Positions 35,463-44,039 of a stretch of DNA of 64,000 nucleotides are shown here, in pieces (positions within the stretch are counted from its first letter, which is position 1; each line of letters starts with the position of its first letter). The stretch comes from Psychrobacillus sp. FSL K6-2836 (lineage in GTDB: Bacteria; Bacillota; Bacilli; Bacillales_A; Planococcaceae). A model generated the notes under the pieces. The model ran no database searches. It saw only the letters and a list, made by a program, of their open reading frames with translations, and was not told the origin of the DNA. A program made the translations under genes and the position numbers. Location: contig NZ_JBBOOM010000001.1 in NCBI RefSeq assembly GCF_038003085.1, forward strand, positions 620,001 through 684,000. The letters are read 5' to 3'.

Positions 35463-36365
35463 TTACGCACGCGGATGCGCATTCATATAAGTTTTACGTA
35501 AATGCTCTTTTGTTACATGTGTATATATTTGTGTGGAAGATAAGCTGGAATGTCCTAATAGTTCCTGTACACTTCTAAGATCTGCTCCATTATTCAATAG
35601 ATGCGTAGCAAATGTATGTCTAAGCATATGTGGATAAATAGTTGAATTTATAGCGGCTTTTTTCAACATTTGGTTTAAAATATATCTTACGCCATCTGTT
35701 GTTAGGTGCTCTCCTCGACTATTAACGAATAAAAATGTATGGGATGTTCTTTTCATTAGTTTTGGTCTACTATTCACCAAATAATCATCTATTGCTGCTA
35801 ATGCATAATCACCAACAGGAACATACCGCTCTTTTCTACCTTTTCCCATCACTCGCACGACACCATAGCTACTATCTATATGACGCAGTTCAATCGAAGT
35901 AAGTTCACTCACACGTATTCCAGTCGCATACAACAATTCTAATATAGCAATATTTCGGATAGATAAAGAATCAGTTCCTCTATTCCCTTCAAACAACTGC
36001 CCGATTTCCTCTTCATAAAAAAAATGTGGGAGTTTCTTTTCTTTTTTGGGATGGAACAAAGATTGAAATGCGTCATCTCGAATATTATATTCTTTATGTA
36101 GAAATTTATAATAAGAGCGAATAGAGGATATCTTTCTAGAAATAGAAGTTCTTGCTAGTTTCTCCTCATATAATTTCGTCACATACAATCTCGCATGAAT
36201 ATACTCAACCTCATTTAAATCAGTAACGCCCTCGATGTTTAAAAAAGACAAAAATTGCTTTATATCTTTATCGTACTCCTGAACTGTAAGATTCGAATAA
36301 TTTCTTTCTAATTGTATGTATTCCATAAAAGCATGAAGTTCTTCTAACCCTATAATGATTATCAA
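35463..36365 (-). CDS. xerC: Tyrosine recombinase XerC (CodV)
   Basis: Chromosome dimer resolution recombinase acting at dif with XerD. About 300 residues: N-terminal SAM-like core-binding domain (about 5-95) and catalytic domain with Arg in ATGIRVSEL, HMLRHTFATHLL (His-x-x-Arg), a later His in LLGHSSLSST and the nucleophile Tyr in TQIYTHV. Start ambiguous: TTG 36365 is spaced 5 nt from GGAG, GTG 36371 is too near; an internal ATG would cut the N-terminus. Chromosomal synteny, not phage linkage, supports XerC over an integrase. Confidence 0.95.
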   Translation of the reverse strand: MIIIIGLEELHAFMEYIQLERNYSNLTVQEYDKDIKQFLSFLNIEGVTDLNEVEYIHARLYVTKLYEEKLARTSISRKISSIRSYYKFLHKEYNIRDDAFQSLFHPKKEKKLPHFFYEEEIGQLFEGNRGTDSLSIRNIAILELLYATGIRVSELTSIELRHIDSSYGVVRVMGKGRKERYVPVGDYALAAIDDYLVNSRPKLMKRTSHTFLFVNSRGEHLTTDGVRYILNQMLKKAAINSTIYPHMLRHTFATHLLNNGADLRSVQELLGHSSLSSTQIYTHVTKEHLRKTYMNAHPRA

Positions 36366-36390
36366 CTCCACTCCAATATATCTCCATTGT

Positions 36391-36428
36391 AAAAGCCTCT
36401 AAAAGTATACAACTTTTAAGAGGCTTTT
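36391..36428 (-). terminator. Terminator-like hairpin after trmFO
   Basis: AAAAGCCTCT plus AAAAGT pair with ACTTTT plus AGAGGCTTTT with one bulge; only four T follow on the minus strand. It begins 6 nt after the trmFO stop and ends about 20 nt before the xerC start. Confidence 0.6.
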
Positions 36429-36433
36429 AGCAA

Positions 36434-37744
36434 TTATAACGCAGTACTTTTCATAAAATTTTGAATTGTTGTCAATGCTCGATTTGCTAATTGTTCGATT
36501 TTCACTTTTTTATCTCTAACTTTTGGCTGTAATTCAGGGAATAAGCCAAAGTTGATGTTCATAGGTTGGAAGTTTTTTGGATTCGCTTCTGTAATATATC
36601 TTGCCATGCTACCAAGAGCTGTTTCAGCTGGTAATACTACTAATTCTTCGCCTTTAGCCAACTTCGCTGCATTTATTCCCGCCAATAAACCACTTCCAGC
36701 TGACTCCACATATCCTTCGACACCTGTCATTTGACCGGCAAAGAAAATTTGGTTATTTGCTTTTAGCTGATAAGTTGGTTCTAATACATATGGCGAATTA
36801 ATGAACGTATTCCGATGCATGACACCGTAGCGTACGATTTCCACATTTTCAAGACCAGGTATTAGCTTCAATACTTCTTTTTGTGGACCCCATTTTAAAT
36901 GTGTCTGGAAACCAACAATATTATAAAGCGTCCCTGCACCATCATCTTGTCTAAGCTGAACTACTGCATATGGACGTTTACCTGTTTTCGGATCTTCTAA
37001 GCCTACAGGTTTCATCGGACCAAATAATAATGTTTTCCGTCCACGCTCAGCCATTACTTCAACAGGCATGCAGCCTTCAAAGTAAATTTCTTTTTCAAAT
37101 TCTTTTAACGGAACAACTTCAGCCGCTATCAATGCATCATAAAAGCGATTAAACTCATCCTCAGTCATTGGACAATTTAGATAAGCCGCTTCCCCTTTAT
37201 CATATCTGGATTTCAAATAAACTTTATCCATGTCAATGCTGTCTTTTTCTACTATCGGTGCCGCAGCATCATAGAAATACAAGTAATCTTGACCAGTCAT
37301 TTCTTTTACTTTTTCTGCAAGCGCTGGAGATGTTAATGGGCCAGTTGCTATTACGGTAATACCTTCTGGGATTTCTGTCACTTCTTCATTGACAATTTCT
37401 ATTAACGGATGATTACGTATTGCATCTGTAACTCTTCCTGAGAAATCATGTCTGTCTACAGCAAGTGCACCTCCAGCAGGTACACTACTATTATCTGCTG
37501 ATTGTATAATAATTGAATCCAACATACGCATTTCTTCTTTAATAACGCCTACAGCATTAGTTAAGTTATTAGCTCTTAGTGAATTGGAGCAAACCAGTTC
37601 AGCAAATTTGTCCGTATGATGCGCTGGAGTTTGTTTAACGGGTCTCATTTCATAAAGACGTACTTTTATACCTCTTTTAGCTATTTGCCATGCAGCCTCG
37701 CTTCCTGCTAGTCCTGCACCAATAACGTTTACTACTTCAGTCAT
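36434..37744 (-). CDS. trmFO: tRNA (m5U54) methyltransferase TrmFO
   Basis: Folate/FAD-dependent enzyme making ribothymidine at position 54 of tRNA (old name Gid). 436 residues, normal length. FAD-binding [12 protein letters not shown] at about 8-19; characteristic [47 protein letters not shown] and a C-terminal [11 protein letters not shown] at 37744 with AAGAAGGATACGAC upstream. 15 nt after topA, so the two are co-transcribed. Confidence 0.98.
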   Translation of the reverse strand: MTEVVNVIGAGLAGSEAAWQIAKRGIKVRLYEMRPVKQTPAHHTDKFAELVCSNSLRANNLTNAVGVIKEEMRMLDSIIIQSADNSSVPAGGALAVDRHDFSGRVTDAIRNHPLIEIVNEEVTEIPEGITVIATGPLTSPALAEKVKEMTGQDYLYFYDAAAPIVEKDSIDMDKVYLKSRYDKGEAAYLNCPMTEDEFNRFYDALIAAEVVPLKEFEKEIYFEGCMPVEVMAERGRKTLLFGPMKPVGLEDPKTGKRPYAVVQLRQDDGAGTLYNIVGFQTHLKWGPQKEVLKLIPGLENVEIVRYGVMHRNTFINSPYVLEPTYQLKANNQIFFAGQMTGVEGYVESAGSGLLAGINAAKLAKGEELVVLPAETALGSMARYITEANPKNFQPMNINFGLFPELQPKVRDKKVKIEQLANRALTTIQNFMKSTAL

Positions 37745-37759
37745 GTCGTATCCTTCTTT

Positions 37760-39835
37760 CTAACTTTGCGGATCTTCTTTATAATCACACGCAACACATT
37801 GTATTTGTATACCTTTTTTCAATTTCTTCTCTACTAACATTTCATTACATTTTGGACATGGTCTATTTATTGGTTTGTCCCAAGAAACGAATTCACATGT
37901 TGGATATTGGTTACACCCATAAAATACTCGCTTCGTTTTACTCTTACGCTCCACAATCTGTCCTTCTCCACATACTCGACAAGGGACACCTATTTCCTTA
38001 ATGATAGCCTTTGTATTGCGGCATTCTGGGAAATTACTACATGCCATAAATTTACCATATCGCCCTAATTTATATACCATTGGTGAACCACAGTTTTCGC
38101 AATCTTCTCCTGTCGGTTCATCTTTAATAACGATTTTCTCCATCTCAGCGTCTGCATAAACGACACGCTTTTCGAAATCCTGATAGAAGCCATCTATTAC
38201 TTCCACCCATTTTACTTGTCCCTCTTCTACACTATCCAAATCTCTTTCCATCTGGGCAGTAAATTCAATATCTAAAATTTGAGGGAAAAACTCCAATACA
38301 AGCTGATGGACGATTGTTCCAAGCTCCGTAGGAACAAAACGCTTCGTCTCTAAAGCTACATATCCACGTTTTTGAATCGTATCTAAAGTTGGAGCATAAG
38401 TAGAAGGTCTACCAATCCCTAACTCTTCCAACGTTTTCACAAGTCTTGCCTCCGAGTATCTTGGAGGAGGCTGAGTAAAATGTTGCTTCGGATCAATAGA
38501 CAAGGCATTTACCTTATCCCCGACTTCTAAAACAGGTAATAGTTTATCCTTGTCATCCGTTTGATCATCCGAACCTTCCACGTACACCTTCATAAATCCA
38601 GGGAATTTAACTTGTGAACCATTTGCTCTAAAGTAAACTTCCCCGTTTTTAAGGTCAACAGCTACTGTATCTAATATTGCAGATGCCATTTGACTAGCTA
38701 TAAAACGTTCCCATATTAGCTTGTATAATTTTAGTTGGTCACGAGACAAAATCGCTTTTAGTTCATTCGGAGTTCTTAGTACACTAGTAGGTCGAACTGC
38801 TTCGTGGGCATCTTGTGCTTTTTTCGATTGCTTTTCTACCTTTTTCGTAGAAATGTATTCAGCACCAAATTCAGTTTTTATATATTCCTGTGCATCTGCT
38901 TTCGCACTATCCGAGATTCTTGTAGAGTCCGTACGCATATAAGTAATCAACCCGACCGTTCCTTGTTTTTTACCTAGGTCGATTCCCTCATACAATTGCT
39001 GTGCAAGCATCATTGTTTTTCTAGCTCTGAAATTTAGTTTTCTTGCTGCTTCCTGTTGAAGGGATGATGTAGTAAAAGAAGGGGCTGGATTACGTTTTCT
39101 TTCTTTTTTCACAACGTTAGCAACTTCAAACTTTTTGCCCTTCATTAAATTTAGTACTTCTTTTACTTCTTCTTCGTTAGAAAGTTTTCTTTTTTCTTTC
39201 TCACTTCCATAATAAAGTGCATCAAAGGCTTTCTTATTCTTATCGAATTGTCCTTCAATTGTCCAGTACTCTTCTGGAGTGAAATTATTAATTTCATTTT
39301 CCCGATCAATGATCAAACGAAGAGCTACAGATTGCACACGACCTGCAGACAGACCTTTTTTTACTTTTTTCCATAAAATCGGACTAATATTATATCCTAC
39401 AAGTCGGTCTAAAATTCTTCTAGCTTGTTGTGCATCAACTAAATCCATATTAATTGGTCTAGGGTGCTTAAAGGATTCTAGGATAGCTTCTTTTGTAATT
39501 TCATTAAATACTACTCGGCAATCCGATTCAATATCTACATTTAAAGAGTTCGCCAAGTGCCATGCTATTGCTTCCCCTTCTCTGTCGGGGTCAGCCGCGA
39601 GATAAATTTTCTTTGCTTTTTTTGCTGCTGTTTTTAGTTCTTGTAGTACCGGGCCTTTACCCCTGATTGTTATATACTTTGGTTCGTAATTATTTTCCGT
39701 ATCGACACCCATTTGACTTCTAGGAAGGTCACGTACATGACCAATCGATGCTTTGACTTTATATTTTTTTCCAAGATATTTTTCTATTGTTTTTGCCTTT
39801 GCTGGCGATTCAACAATTACCAAATAATCCGACAT
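37760..39835 (-). CDS. topA: DNA topoisomerase I
   Basis: Type IA topoisomerase relaxing negative supercoils. 691 residues: TOPRIM domain at the N-terminus with [12 protein letters not shown] and [14 protein letters not shown], the catalytic Tyr in [15 protein letters not shown], and three C-terminal zinc ribbons (about 570-691) with paired Cys motifs such as [16 protein letters not shown] and [11 protein letters not shown] at 39835 preceded by AAGGAGGCAGATTT. Follows dprA, as in Bacillus. Secure. Confidence 0.98.
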   Translation of the reverse strand: MSDYLVIVESPAKAKTIEKYLGKKYKVKASIGHVRDLPRSQMGVDTENNYEPKYITIRGKGPVLQELKTAAKKAKKIYLAADPDREGEAIAWHLANSLNVDIESDCRVVFNEITKEAILESFKHPRPINMDLVDAQQARRILDRLVGYNISPILWKKVKKGLSAGRVQSVALRLIIDRENEINNFTPEEYWTIEGQFDKNKKAFDALYYGSEKEKRKLSNEEEVKEVLNLMKGKKFEVANVVKKERKRNPAPSFTTSSLQQEAARKLNFRARKTMMLAQQLYEGIDLGKKQGTVGLITYMRTDSTRISDSAKADAQEYIKTEFGAEYISTKKVEKQSKKAQDAHEAVRPTSVLRTPNELKAILSRDQLKLYKLIWERFIASQMASAILDTVAVDLKNGEVYFRANGSQVKFPGFMKVYVEGSDDQTDDKDKLLPVLEVGDKVNALSIDPKQHFTQPPPRYSEARLVKTLEELGIGRPSTYAPTLDTIQKRGYVALETKRFVPTELGTIVHQLVLEFFPQILDIEFTAQMERDLDSVEEGQVKWVEVIDGFYQDFEKRVVYADAEMEKIVIKDEPTGEDCENCGSPMVYKLGRYGKFMACSNFPECRNTKAIIKEIGVPCRVCGEGQIVERKSKTKRVFYGCNQYPTCEFVSWDKPINRPCPKCNEMLVEKKLKKGIQIQCVACDYKEDPQS

Positions 39836-39945
39836 AAATCTGCCTCCTTATAGAAGGTAACTCGCTTTAATCTTCAAAACAAATACCTGTTGCAAAATGT
39901 ATACCAGTTTTCTTATAAAAGCAAGACTTTTCATTTTTTTGTTTT

Positions 39946-40827
39946 TTATTTATTTAACTCTTCCAGTATTTGATGCCCGCTCCATACTGGTTTTGCACCT
40001 TCTAATATAAGCAAATGCGGACCTATAGAAAGCGGAGAGTGTATAGAGCCCGGGATTGCAAAAATCTCCTTACCATTTTCTAACGCATGCTCCATTGTGG
40101 AAACTGTACCACTCTTTTTTGTCGCTTCTGTAATAACTACACCTCTGGAAAGCCCACTAATAATTCGATTTCTCATAGGAAAATTCCACTTTTGTGGTGT
40201 TATATATGGAGGGTACTCTGTTAATAATAACTGATTTTTCTCCATTTCGTTAGCTAATTTAAGATTTTGTTTGGGGTACACATGAAATAATCCTGTTCCT
40301 AGGACTGCAATAGTTTTTCCACCTAGCCTCATCGTTATTTCATGTGCCCATGTATCAGCTCCCTTAGCAAGACCGCTAATAATTACGTACTCTTCGTTTA
40401 TTAAGGGAGGGAGGATTGTTTTAATACTTTCGGCGGAATAATCCGTCGCTTCTCTAGAACCAATAATTGCTAGTTTTTTAGGGTTGGCAAGTAATTCTAT
40501 ATTACCTTTTACGTATATTACAGCGGGAGGATCATATAAATTTAATAGACTTTTAGGATAATTGGGATTGGAAAAAAGAATGGGGATAATCGAGTGCTTT
40601 TCATACATTTGACACATCGGAATTTCGACAAATTCTTGAAACATTTTTTGGAGTTTATTAGCGCGTTCGAGGGAGATTTTACATAACTTCGACAATAAAT
40701 GTGGGGATATTTTCTCAAATTGAGCTAGATTCGGATCATATTCAAGTAAAGGGTGTAGCTTATTTAAAGGTACTGGATAAACATAATGTAAAGCTAAAAA
40801 GCGGTTAGTAAATTGACTCTTATTCAT
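39946..40827 (-). CDS. dprA: DNA-processing protein DprA
   Basis: Loads RecA on incoming single-stranded DNA during natural transformation. 293 residues with the Rossmann-like core: IIGSREATDYS, ISGLAKGADTWAHE, AVLGTGLFHVYP, FPMRNRIISGLSRGVVITEATKKSGTVST. The N-terminal helical part (about 1-95) is SAM-like. ATG at 40827 with GAGGAGGAAACCA. Presence suggests competence genes, though DprA is also kept by non-transformable Firmicutes. Long gene-free stretch upstream. Confidence 0.96.
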   Translation of the reverse strand: MNKSQFTNRFLALHYVYPVPLNKLHPLLEYDPNLAQFEKISPHLLSKLCKISLERANKLQKMFQEFVEIPMCQMYEKHSIIPILFSNPNYPKSLLNLYDPPAVIYVKGNIELLANPKKLAIIGSREATDYSAESIKTILPPLINEEYVIISGLAKGADTWAHEITMRLGGKTIAVLGTGLFHVYPKQNLKLANEMEKNQLLLTEYPPYITPQKWNFPMRNRIISGLSRGVVITEATKKSGTVSTMEHALENGKEIFAIPGSIHSPLSIGPHLLILEGAKPVWSGHQILEELNK

Positions 40828-40894
40828 TGGTTTCCTCCTCTATTCAAATGACTAGTTTAGTATTTTTTGTTCTTTCATGCGTAGAATTATTTAA

Positions 40895-40920
40895 GAAAAA
40901 CCGAGCAAAGAAACCCGGTC
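40895..40920 (-). terminator. Terminator-like hairpin upstream of dprA
   Basis: Minus strand GACCGGG against CTCGGTT (two G-U pairs), 8-nt loop, followed by T5. It lies 21 nt beyond the stop of the orphan frame at 40941-41138. Confidence 0.6.
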
Positions 40921-40940
40921 TTTTAGTTCAAAACCTGTTT

Positions 40941-41138
40941 CTAGCGTTTTCGAAGTGCTTTGGACAGACTTGTTGCTATATTATAACCGATTATTTTAGT
41001 GAGATATTGGTCATGACTGACGTCATGACCAATATCTCTTTTCACGGTAATTTTATGGCGGTTGTCTATCCGTCGCCCTTCTACAACTTTAGGAACTGGT
41101 TTAGTACACTTTTGTTGTAACGAAAGAAAAGTTACTTT
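40941..41138 (-). pseudogene. Orphan open frame without start, possible gene remnant
   Basis: 65 sense codons on the minus strand between two TAG codons, with no ATG/TTG and only one poor GTG. The translation is basic (for example KPVPKVVEGRRIDNRHK and TKIIGYNIATSLSKALRKR) and a terminator-like hairpin follows the stop, which hints at a decayed gene. I recognise no family; chance is a real alternative. Confidence 0.25.
41001..41038. repeat. Perfect 17-bp inverted repeat with 4-nt spacer
   Basis: Arms GAGATATTGGTCATGAC and GTCATGACCAATATCTC separated by TGAC; no mismatch. On the plus strand TTTT follows, but no plus-strand gene lies upstream. Could be an operator, a cruciform or a terminator relic. 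Confidence 0.85.
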
Positions 41139-41300
41139 CTAATTCATAGAGTAAGCTCACGAAGATACAATTTCGTTCGCTATTTCGCTTCTTTATTTGG
41201 TAAACACTAACTATTTCTTTGATTTTCCACTACCTATTTATCTAATCCTATCGACTTAGCGATAAGCTCTGCCAAATCTTCTTGTTGGGTTCTACTCATG

Positions 41301-41425
41301 TCATTGATTGTAGCGGAAGGCGGCGACTCCAGCGGGAAAAGCGCGAGCTGAAAGCCCCGCAGGAACGTAGTGACGAGGAGATTGAAGCCGTGCCCGCGGA
41401 AAGCGTCCGCCTGAAGCGAAAATCA
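41301..41425 (+). repeat. Family B GC-rich repeat, copy 1
   Basis: About 125 nt, much richer in GC than its surroundings. Flanks TGATT.../...AATCA, arms AGGCGG/CCGCCT and AGCGGG/CCCGCG. The second copy in the window (50585-50712) is in the opposite orientation. I recall similar elements, frequent between genes in other Bacillales, without a known function. Confidence 0.8.
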
Positions 41426-41499
41426 GTAGTATTATTATTTTCCCTTTAAGTACCACGAATACAGTGTTCACGTGACATTTTTATATACTTTTTCATTTT

Positions 41500-41533
41500 A
41501 AAAAAATACGGCAACATCAGTTGATGTGCCGTA
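41500..41533 (-). terminator. sucCD terminator
   Basis: TACGGC-ACATC against GATGT-GCCGTA with one bulge, followed by seven T on the minus strand; begins 9 nt after the sucD stop. Confidence 0.9.
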
Positions 41534-41541
41534 CTTCTATA

Positions 41542-42444
41542 TTAATGTGTTTTACAAGAATCGTAAATACCTGCTTCTTTAATCGCTTCGATTAAAGTTT
41601 CACCAATTACAGATGGAGTTGCTGCAACTTTCATGCCAGCTGCTTCCATTGCTTTGATTTTTCCTTCTGCAGTACCTTGTCCACCGGAAATAATAGCTCC
41701 AGCATGACCCATACGTTTACCAGGAGGTGCAGTTTGTCCACCGATGAATCCAATGACAGGTTTTGTCATATTAGCTTTAATCCATTCAGCTGCTTCCTCT
41801 TCTGCAGTTCCACCAATTTCCCCGATCATAACTGCTGCGTATGTGTCAGGGTCATCATTGAATTCTTTTAGAACATCGATGAAGTTTGTTCCGTTAACTG
41901 GATCTCCACCAATACCTACAGAAGTAGATTGACCAATACCTGCATCAGTTAATTGTAGAACAGCCTCATAAGTTAGAGTTCCTGAACGAGATACTACTCC
42001 TACATGACCTTTAGTGTTGATGTAGCCTGGCATAATACCAATTTTACATTCATCCGCAGTAATAACACCTGGGCAGTTCGGTCCAACTAGACGAGTTTTC
42101 TTACCTTCCATGTAACGTTTTACGTTAACCATGTCTAATACTGGGATATGCTCTGTAATACAAATAGTCATATCTAATTCAGCGTCAACAGCTTCTAAAA
42201 TTGCATCTGCAGCAAATGGTGCTGGAACATAAATTACTGAAACGTTAGCGCCAGTAGCTTTAACAGCATCTTCAACTGTATTGAAAACTGGAACTCCTTC
42301 TACTTCTGTTCCACCTTTACCAGGTGTTACCCCAGCAACGATTTTAGTTCCATATTCTAACATTTGTTTTGTATGGAAAAGAGCAGTTGAGCCCGTAATT
42401 CCTTGTACAATTACTTTAGTATCTTTATTAATATATACGCTCAC
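41542..42444 (-). CDS. sucD: Succinyl-CoA synthetase alpha subunit
   Basis: TCA-cycle enzyme, with SucC interconverting succinyl-CoA and succinate plus nucleoside triphosphate. 300 residues: CoA-binding Rossmann domain ([31 protein letters not shown]) and ligase domain; the phosphohistidine lies in [15 protein letters not shown] near residue 245. ATG at 42444 is 18 nt after the sucC stop, within one operon ended by a strong terminator. Confidence 0.98.
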   Translation of the reverse strand: MSVYINKDTKVIVQGITGSTALFHTKQMLEYGTKIVAGVTPGKGGTEVEGVPVFNTVEDAVKATGANVSVIYVPAPFAADAILEAVDAELDMTICITEHIPVLDMVNVKRYMEGKKTRLVGPNCPGVITADECKIGIMPGYINTKGHVGVVSRSGTLTYEAVLQLTDAGIGQSTSVGIGGDPVNGTNFIDVLKEFNDDPDTYAAVMIGEIGGTAEEEAAEWIKANMTKPVIGFIGGQTAPPGKRMGHAGAIISGGQGTAEGKIKAMEAAGMKVAATPSVIGETLIEAIKEAGIYDSCKTH

Positions 42445-42462
42445 TTTTTGTCCCTGCCTTTC

Positions 42463-43623
42463 TTATCCTACAAGATTAACGATTTTTTGAGCACCGTCTG
42501 CCATTGAATCAGCAGCAACGATATTTAAGCCTGATTCATTTAATAATTTTTTACCTAAATCTACGTTAGTACCTTCTAAACGAACTACAAGTGGTACTTC
42601 TAATCCTAATTCTTTCGCTGCAATAATAACACCCTCAGCGATGATGTCACACTTCATAATTCCACCAAAGATATTAACAAAAATACCTTTTACGTTTTTA
42701 TCAGAAAGAATGATTTTGAATGCTTCTGTAACTTTTTCAGCAGTCGCGCCGCCCCCAACGTCAAGGAAGTTTGCGGGTGATCCGCCGTAATAGCTAATCG
42801 TATCCATTGTTGCCATAGCTAGTCCTGCTCCATTAACCATACAACCGATATTTCCGTCTAAAGAAATATAGCTTAGGTCATATTTTGAAGCTTCGATTTC
42901 TTTTGGATCCTCTTCATCATAATCACGCATTTCTAAAATGTCTTTATGACGATATAATGCGTTACCATCGAAGTTGAATTTTGCATCAAGCGCTAAAACA
43001 TTGTCATCAGCAGTTACTACTAATGGGTTAATCTCAACGATTGAAGCATCTTTTTCTTTATAAACTTGATATAAACCAAGCATGAATTTAGCTGCTTTGT
43101 TCACAAGTTTAGCTGGGATATTCATGTTAAATGCCATGCGACGTGCTTGGAAGCCTGTTAAGCCTACAACTGGATCGATTTCTTCATAGAAAAGTTTTTC
43201 AGGTGTATTTTCAGCCACTTCTTCAATGTCCATACCGCCCTCTTCAGAGCCCATTAATGTTACACGTGAAGTTGAACGGTCTAAAACTAGTCCTACATAA
43301 TATTCTTTCTTGATGTCGCTTCCTTCTTCGATCAGTAAACGTTTAATTTCTTTACCTTCAGGACCCGTTTGGTGAGTAACAAGAACTTTACCTAATAGTT
43401 CCTTCGCGTATTCACGTACCTCATCTAGATTTTTAGCGATTTTTACTCCACCAGCTTTACCACGCCCACCAGCGTGAATTTGAGCTTTAACAACAATAAC
43501 GCTTGATCCTAATTCTTTTGCTGCTTTCACTGCCTCTTCAGGTGAGAAAGCTACAATTCCGTTAGAAACTGCTACGCCATATTGTCTCAGGAGTTGTTTA
43601 CCTTGATATTCATGGATATTCAT
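42463..43623 (-). CDS. sucC: Succinyl-CoA synthetase beta subunit
   Basis: ATP-grasp subunit carrying nucleotide and succinate sites. 386 residues from ATG 43623 ([17 protein letters not shown]), with GGAGG spaced 7 nt; a longer frame (to a TTG at 43641) overlaps the SD and is unlikely. [16 protein letters not shown] and [18 protein letters not shown] are family signatures. Promoter at 43672-43700. Confidence 0.98.
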   Translation of the reverse strand: MNIHEYQGKQLLRQYGVAVSNGIVAFSPEEAVKAAKELGSSVIVVKAQIHAGGRGKAGGVKIAKNLDEVREYAKELLGKVLVTHQTGPEGKEIKRLLIEEGSDIKKEYYVGLVLDRSTSRVTLMGSEEGGMDIEEVAENTPEKLFYEEIDPVVGLTGFQARRMAFNMNIPAKLVNKAAKFMLGLYQVYKEKDASIVEINPLVVTADDNVLALDAKFNFDGNALYRHKDILEMRDYDEEDPKEIEASKYDLSYISLDGNIGCMVNGAGLAMATMDTISYYGGSPANFLDVGGGATAEKVTEAFKIILSDKNVKGIFVNIFGGIMKCDIIAEGVIIAAKELGLEVPLVVRLEGTNVDLGKKLLNESGLNIVAADSMADGAQKIVNLVG

Positions 43624-43671
43624 CTTACATCCTCCAATCAAACTTATGTCAAGTAATTTACTACCTTTCTA

Positions 43672-43700
43672 ATTGTATTAAAAGTGTCACATCTTGTCCA
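43672..43700 (-). promoter_or_regulatory. sucC sigma-A promoter
   Basis: Minus strand TGGACA (43695-43700), 17-nt spacer, TACAAT (43672-43677); each hexamer matches the consensus at 5 of 6 positions. About 50 nt before the sucC start. Confidence 0.75.
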
Positions 43701-43739
43701 CAAAAGTATGATATTTACCTAAAACAGCTAATATTCAGA

Positions 43740-44039
43740 CTACGTGTCGAAAGATTTAACTCTAGATCCTTTTTCTTTATCAATTTTATAAATATAAGCA
43801 AATACCTCTGCAACCGCTTGATATAACTCTTCTGGAATCGATTGATTGATATCTAATTGTCCAAGAAGTTCAACTAAACTTGCATCCTCCTGAACCGGTA
43901 CATTAAATTCTTCTGCTTTTGCCAATATATTTTCTGCTATTTTACCTTTTCCTTTGGCAACTATCTTTGGGGCATCGTTAAACCCTGGATTATACGTTAT
44001 GGCTACAGCTTCTTTTCGAGCATATCTTTCCTCTTTCAT
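43740..44039 (-). CDS. ylqH: FlhB C-terminal-like protein YlqH
   Basis: 99 residues resembling only the cytoplasmic end of FlhB: KEAVAITYNPGFNDAPKIVAKGKGKIAENILAKAEE and IPEELYQAVAEVFAYIYKIDKE align with the segment following the FlhB cleavage site. The self-cleavage motif is altered (NPGF instead of NPTH), and there are no membrane helices. It overlaps the FliK-like gene by 4 nt. Such FlhB-like stand-alone proteins occur near rnhB in Bacillus; the role is not established, possibly in export switching. Confidence 0.88.
   Translation of the reverse strand: MKEERYARKEAVAITYNPGFNDAPKIVAKGKGKIAENILAKAEEFNVPVQEDASLVELLGQLDINQSIPEELYQAVAEVFAYIYKIDKEKGSRVKSFDT

Larger units (their letters stand above)
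40828..41541. other. Gene-free region between dprA and sucD
   Basis: 714 nt. From right to left it holds the sucD terminator (41500-41533), a family B repeat (41301-41425), a 21-codon frame of coding-like composition (41234-41299, minus, no SD), an open minus-strand frame without a start (40941-41138) that contains a perfect inverted repeat (41001-41038), and a terminator-like hairpin (40895-40920). No complete gene is supported; decay of an older gene or insertion is possible. Confidence 0.7.

Noticed and set aside
35463-36365. Phage integrase
   Set aside because: Conserved synteny with hslV-hslU-codY and absence of phage genes or attachment sites identify it as chromosomal XerC.
40827-41120. 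Plus-strand 97-codon open frame in the dprA-sucD gap
   Set aside because: No SD, no homology, overlaps the inverted repeat; all other genes are on the minus strand.
41301-41425. Insertion sequence ends or miniature transposon
   Set aside because: No clear target-site duplication or terminal repeat with transposase relation could be seen; left as a repeat of unknown nature.
43740-44039. ylqH as a pseudogene fragment of flhB
   Set aside because: It has its own intact frame coupled to ylqG, and an equivalent gene is kept at the same locus in B. subtilis.
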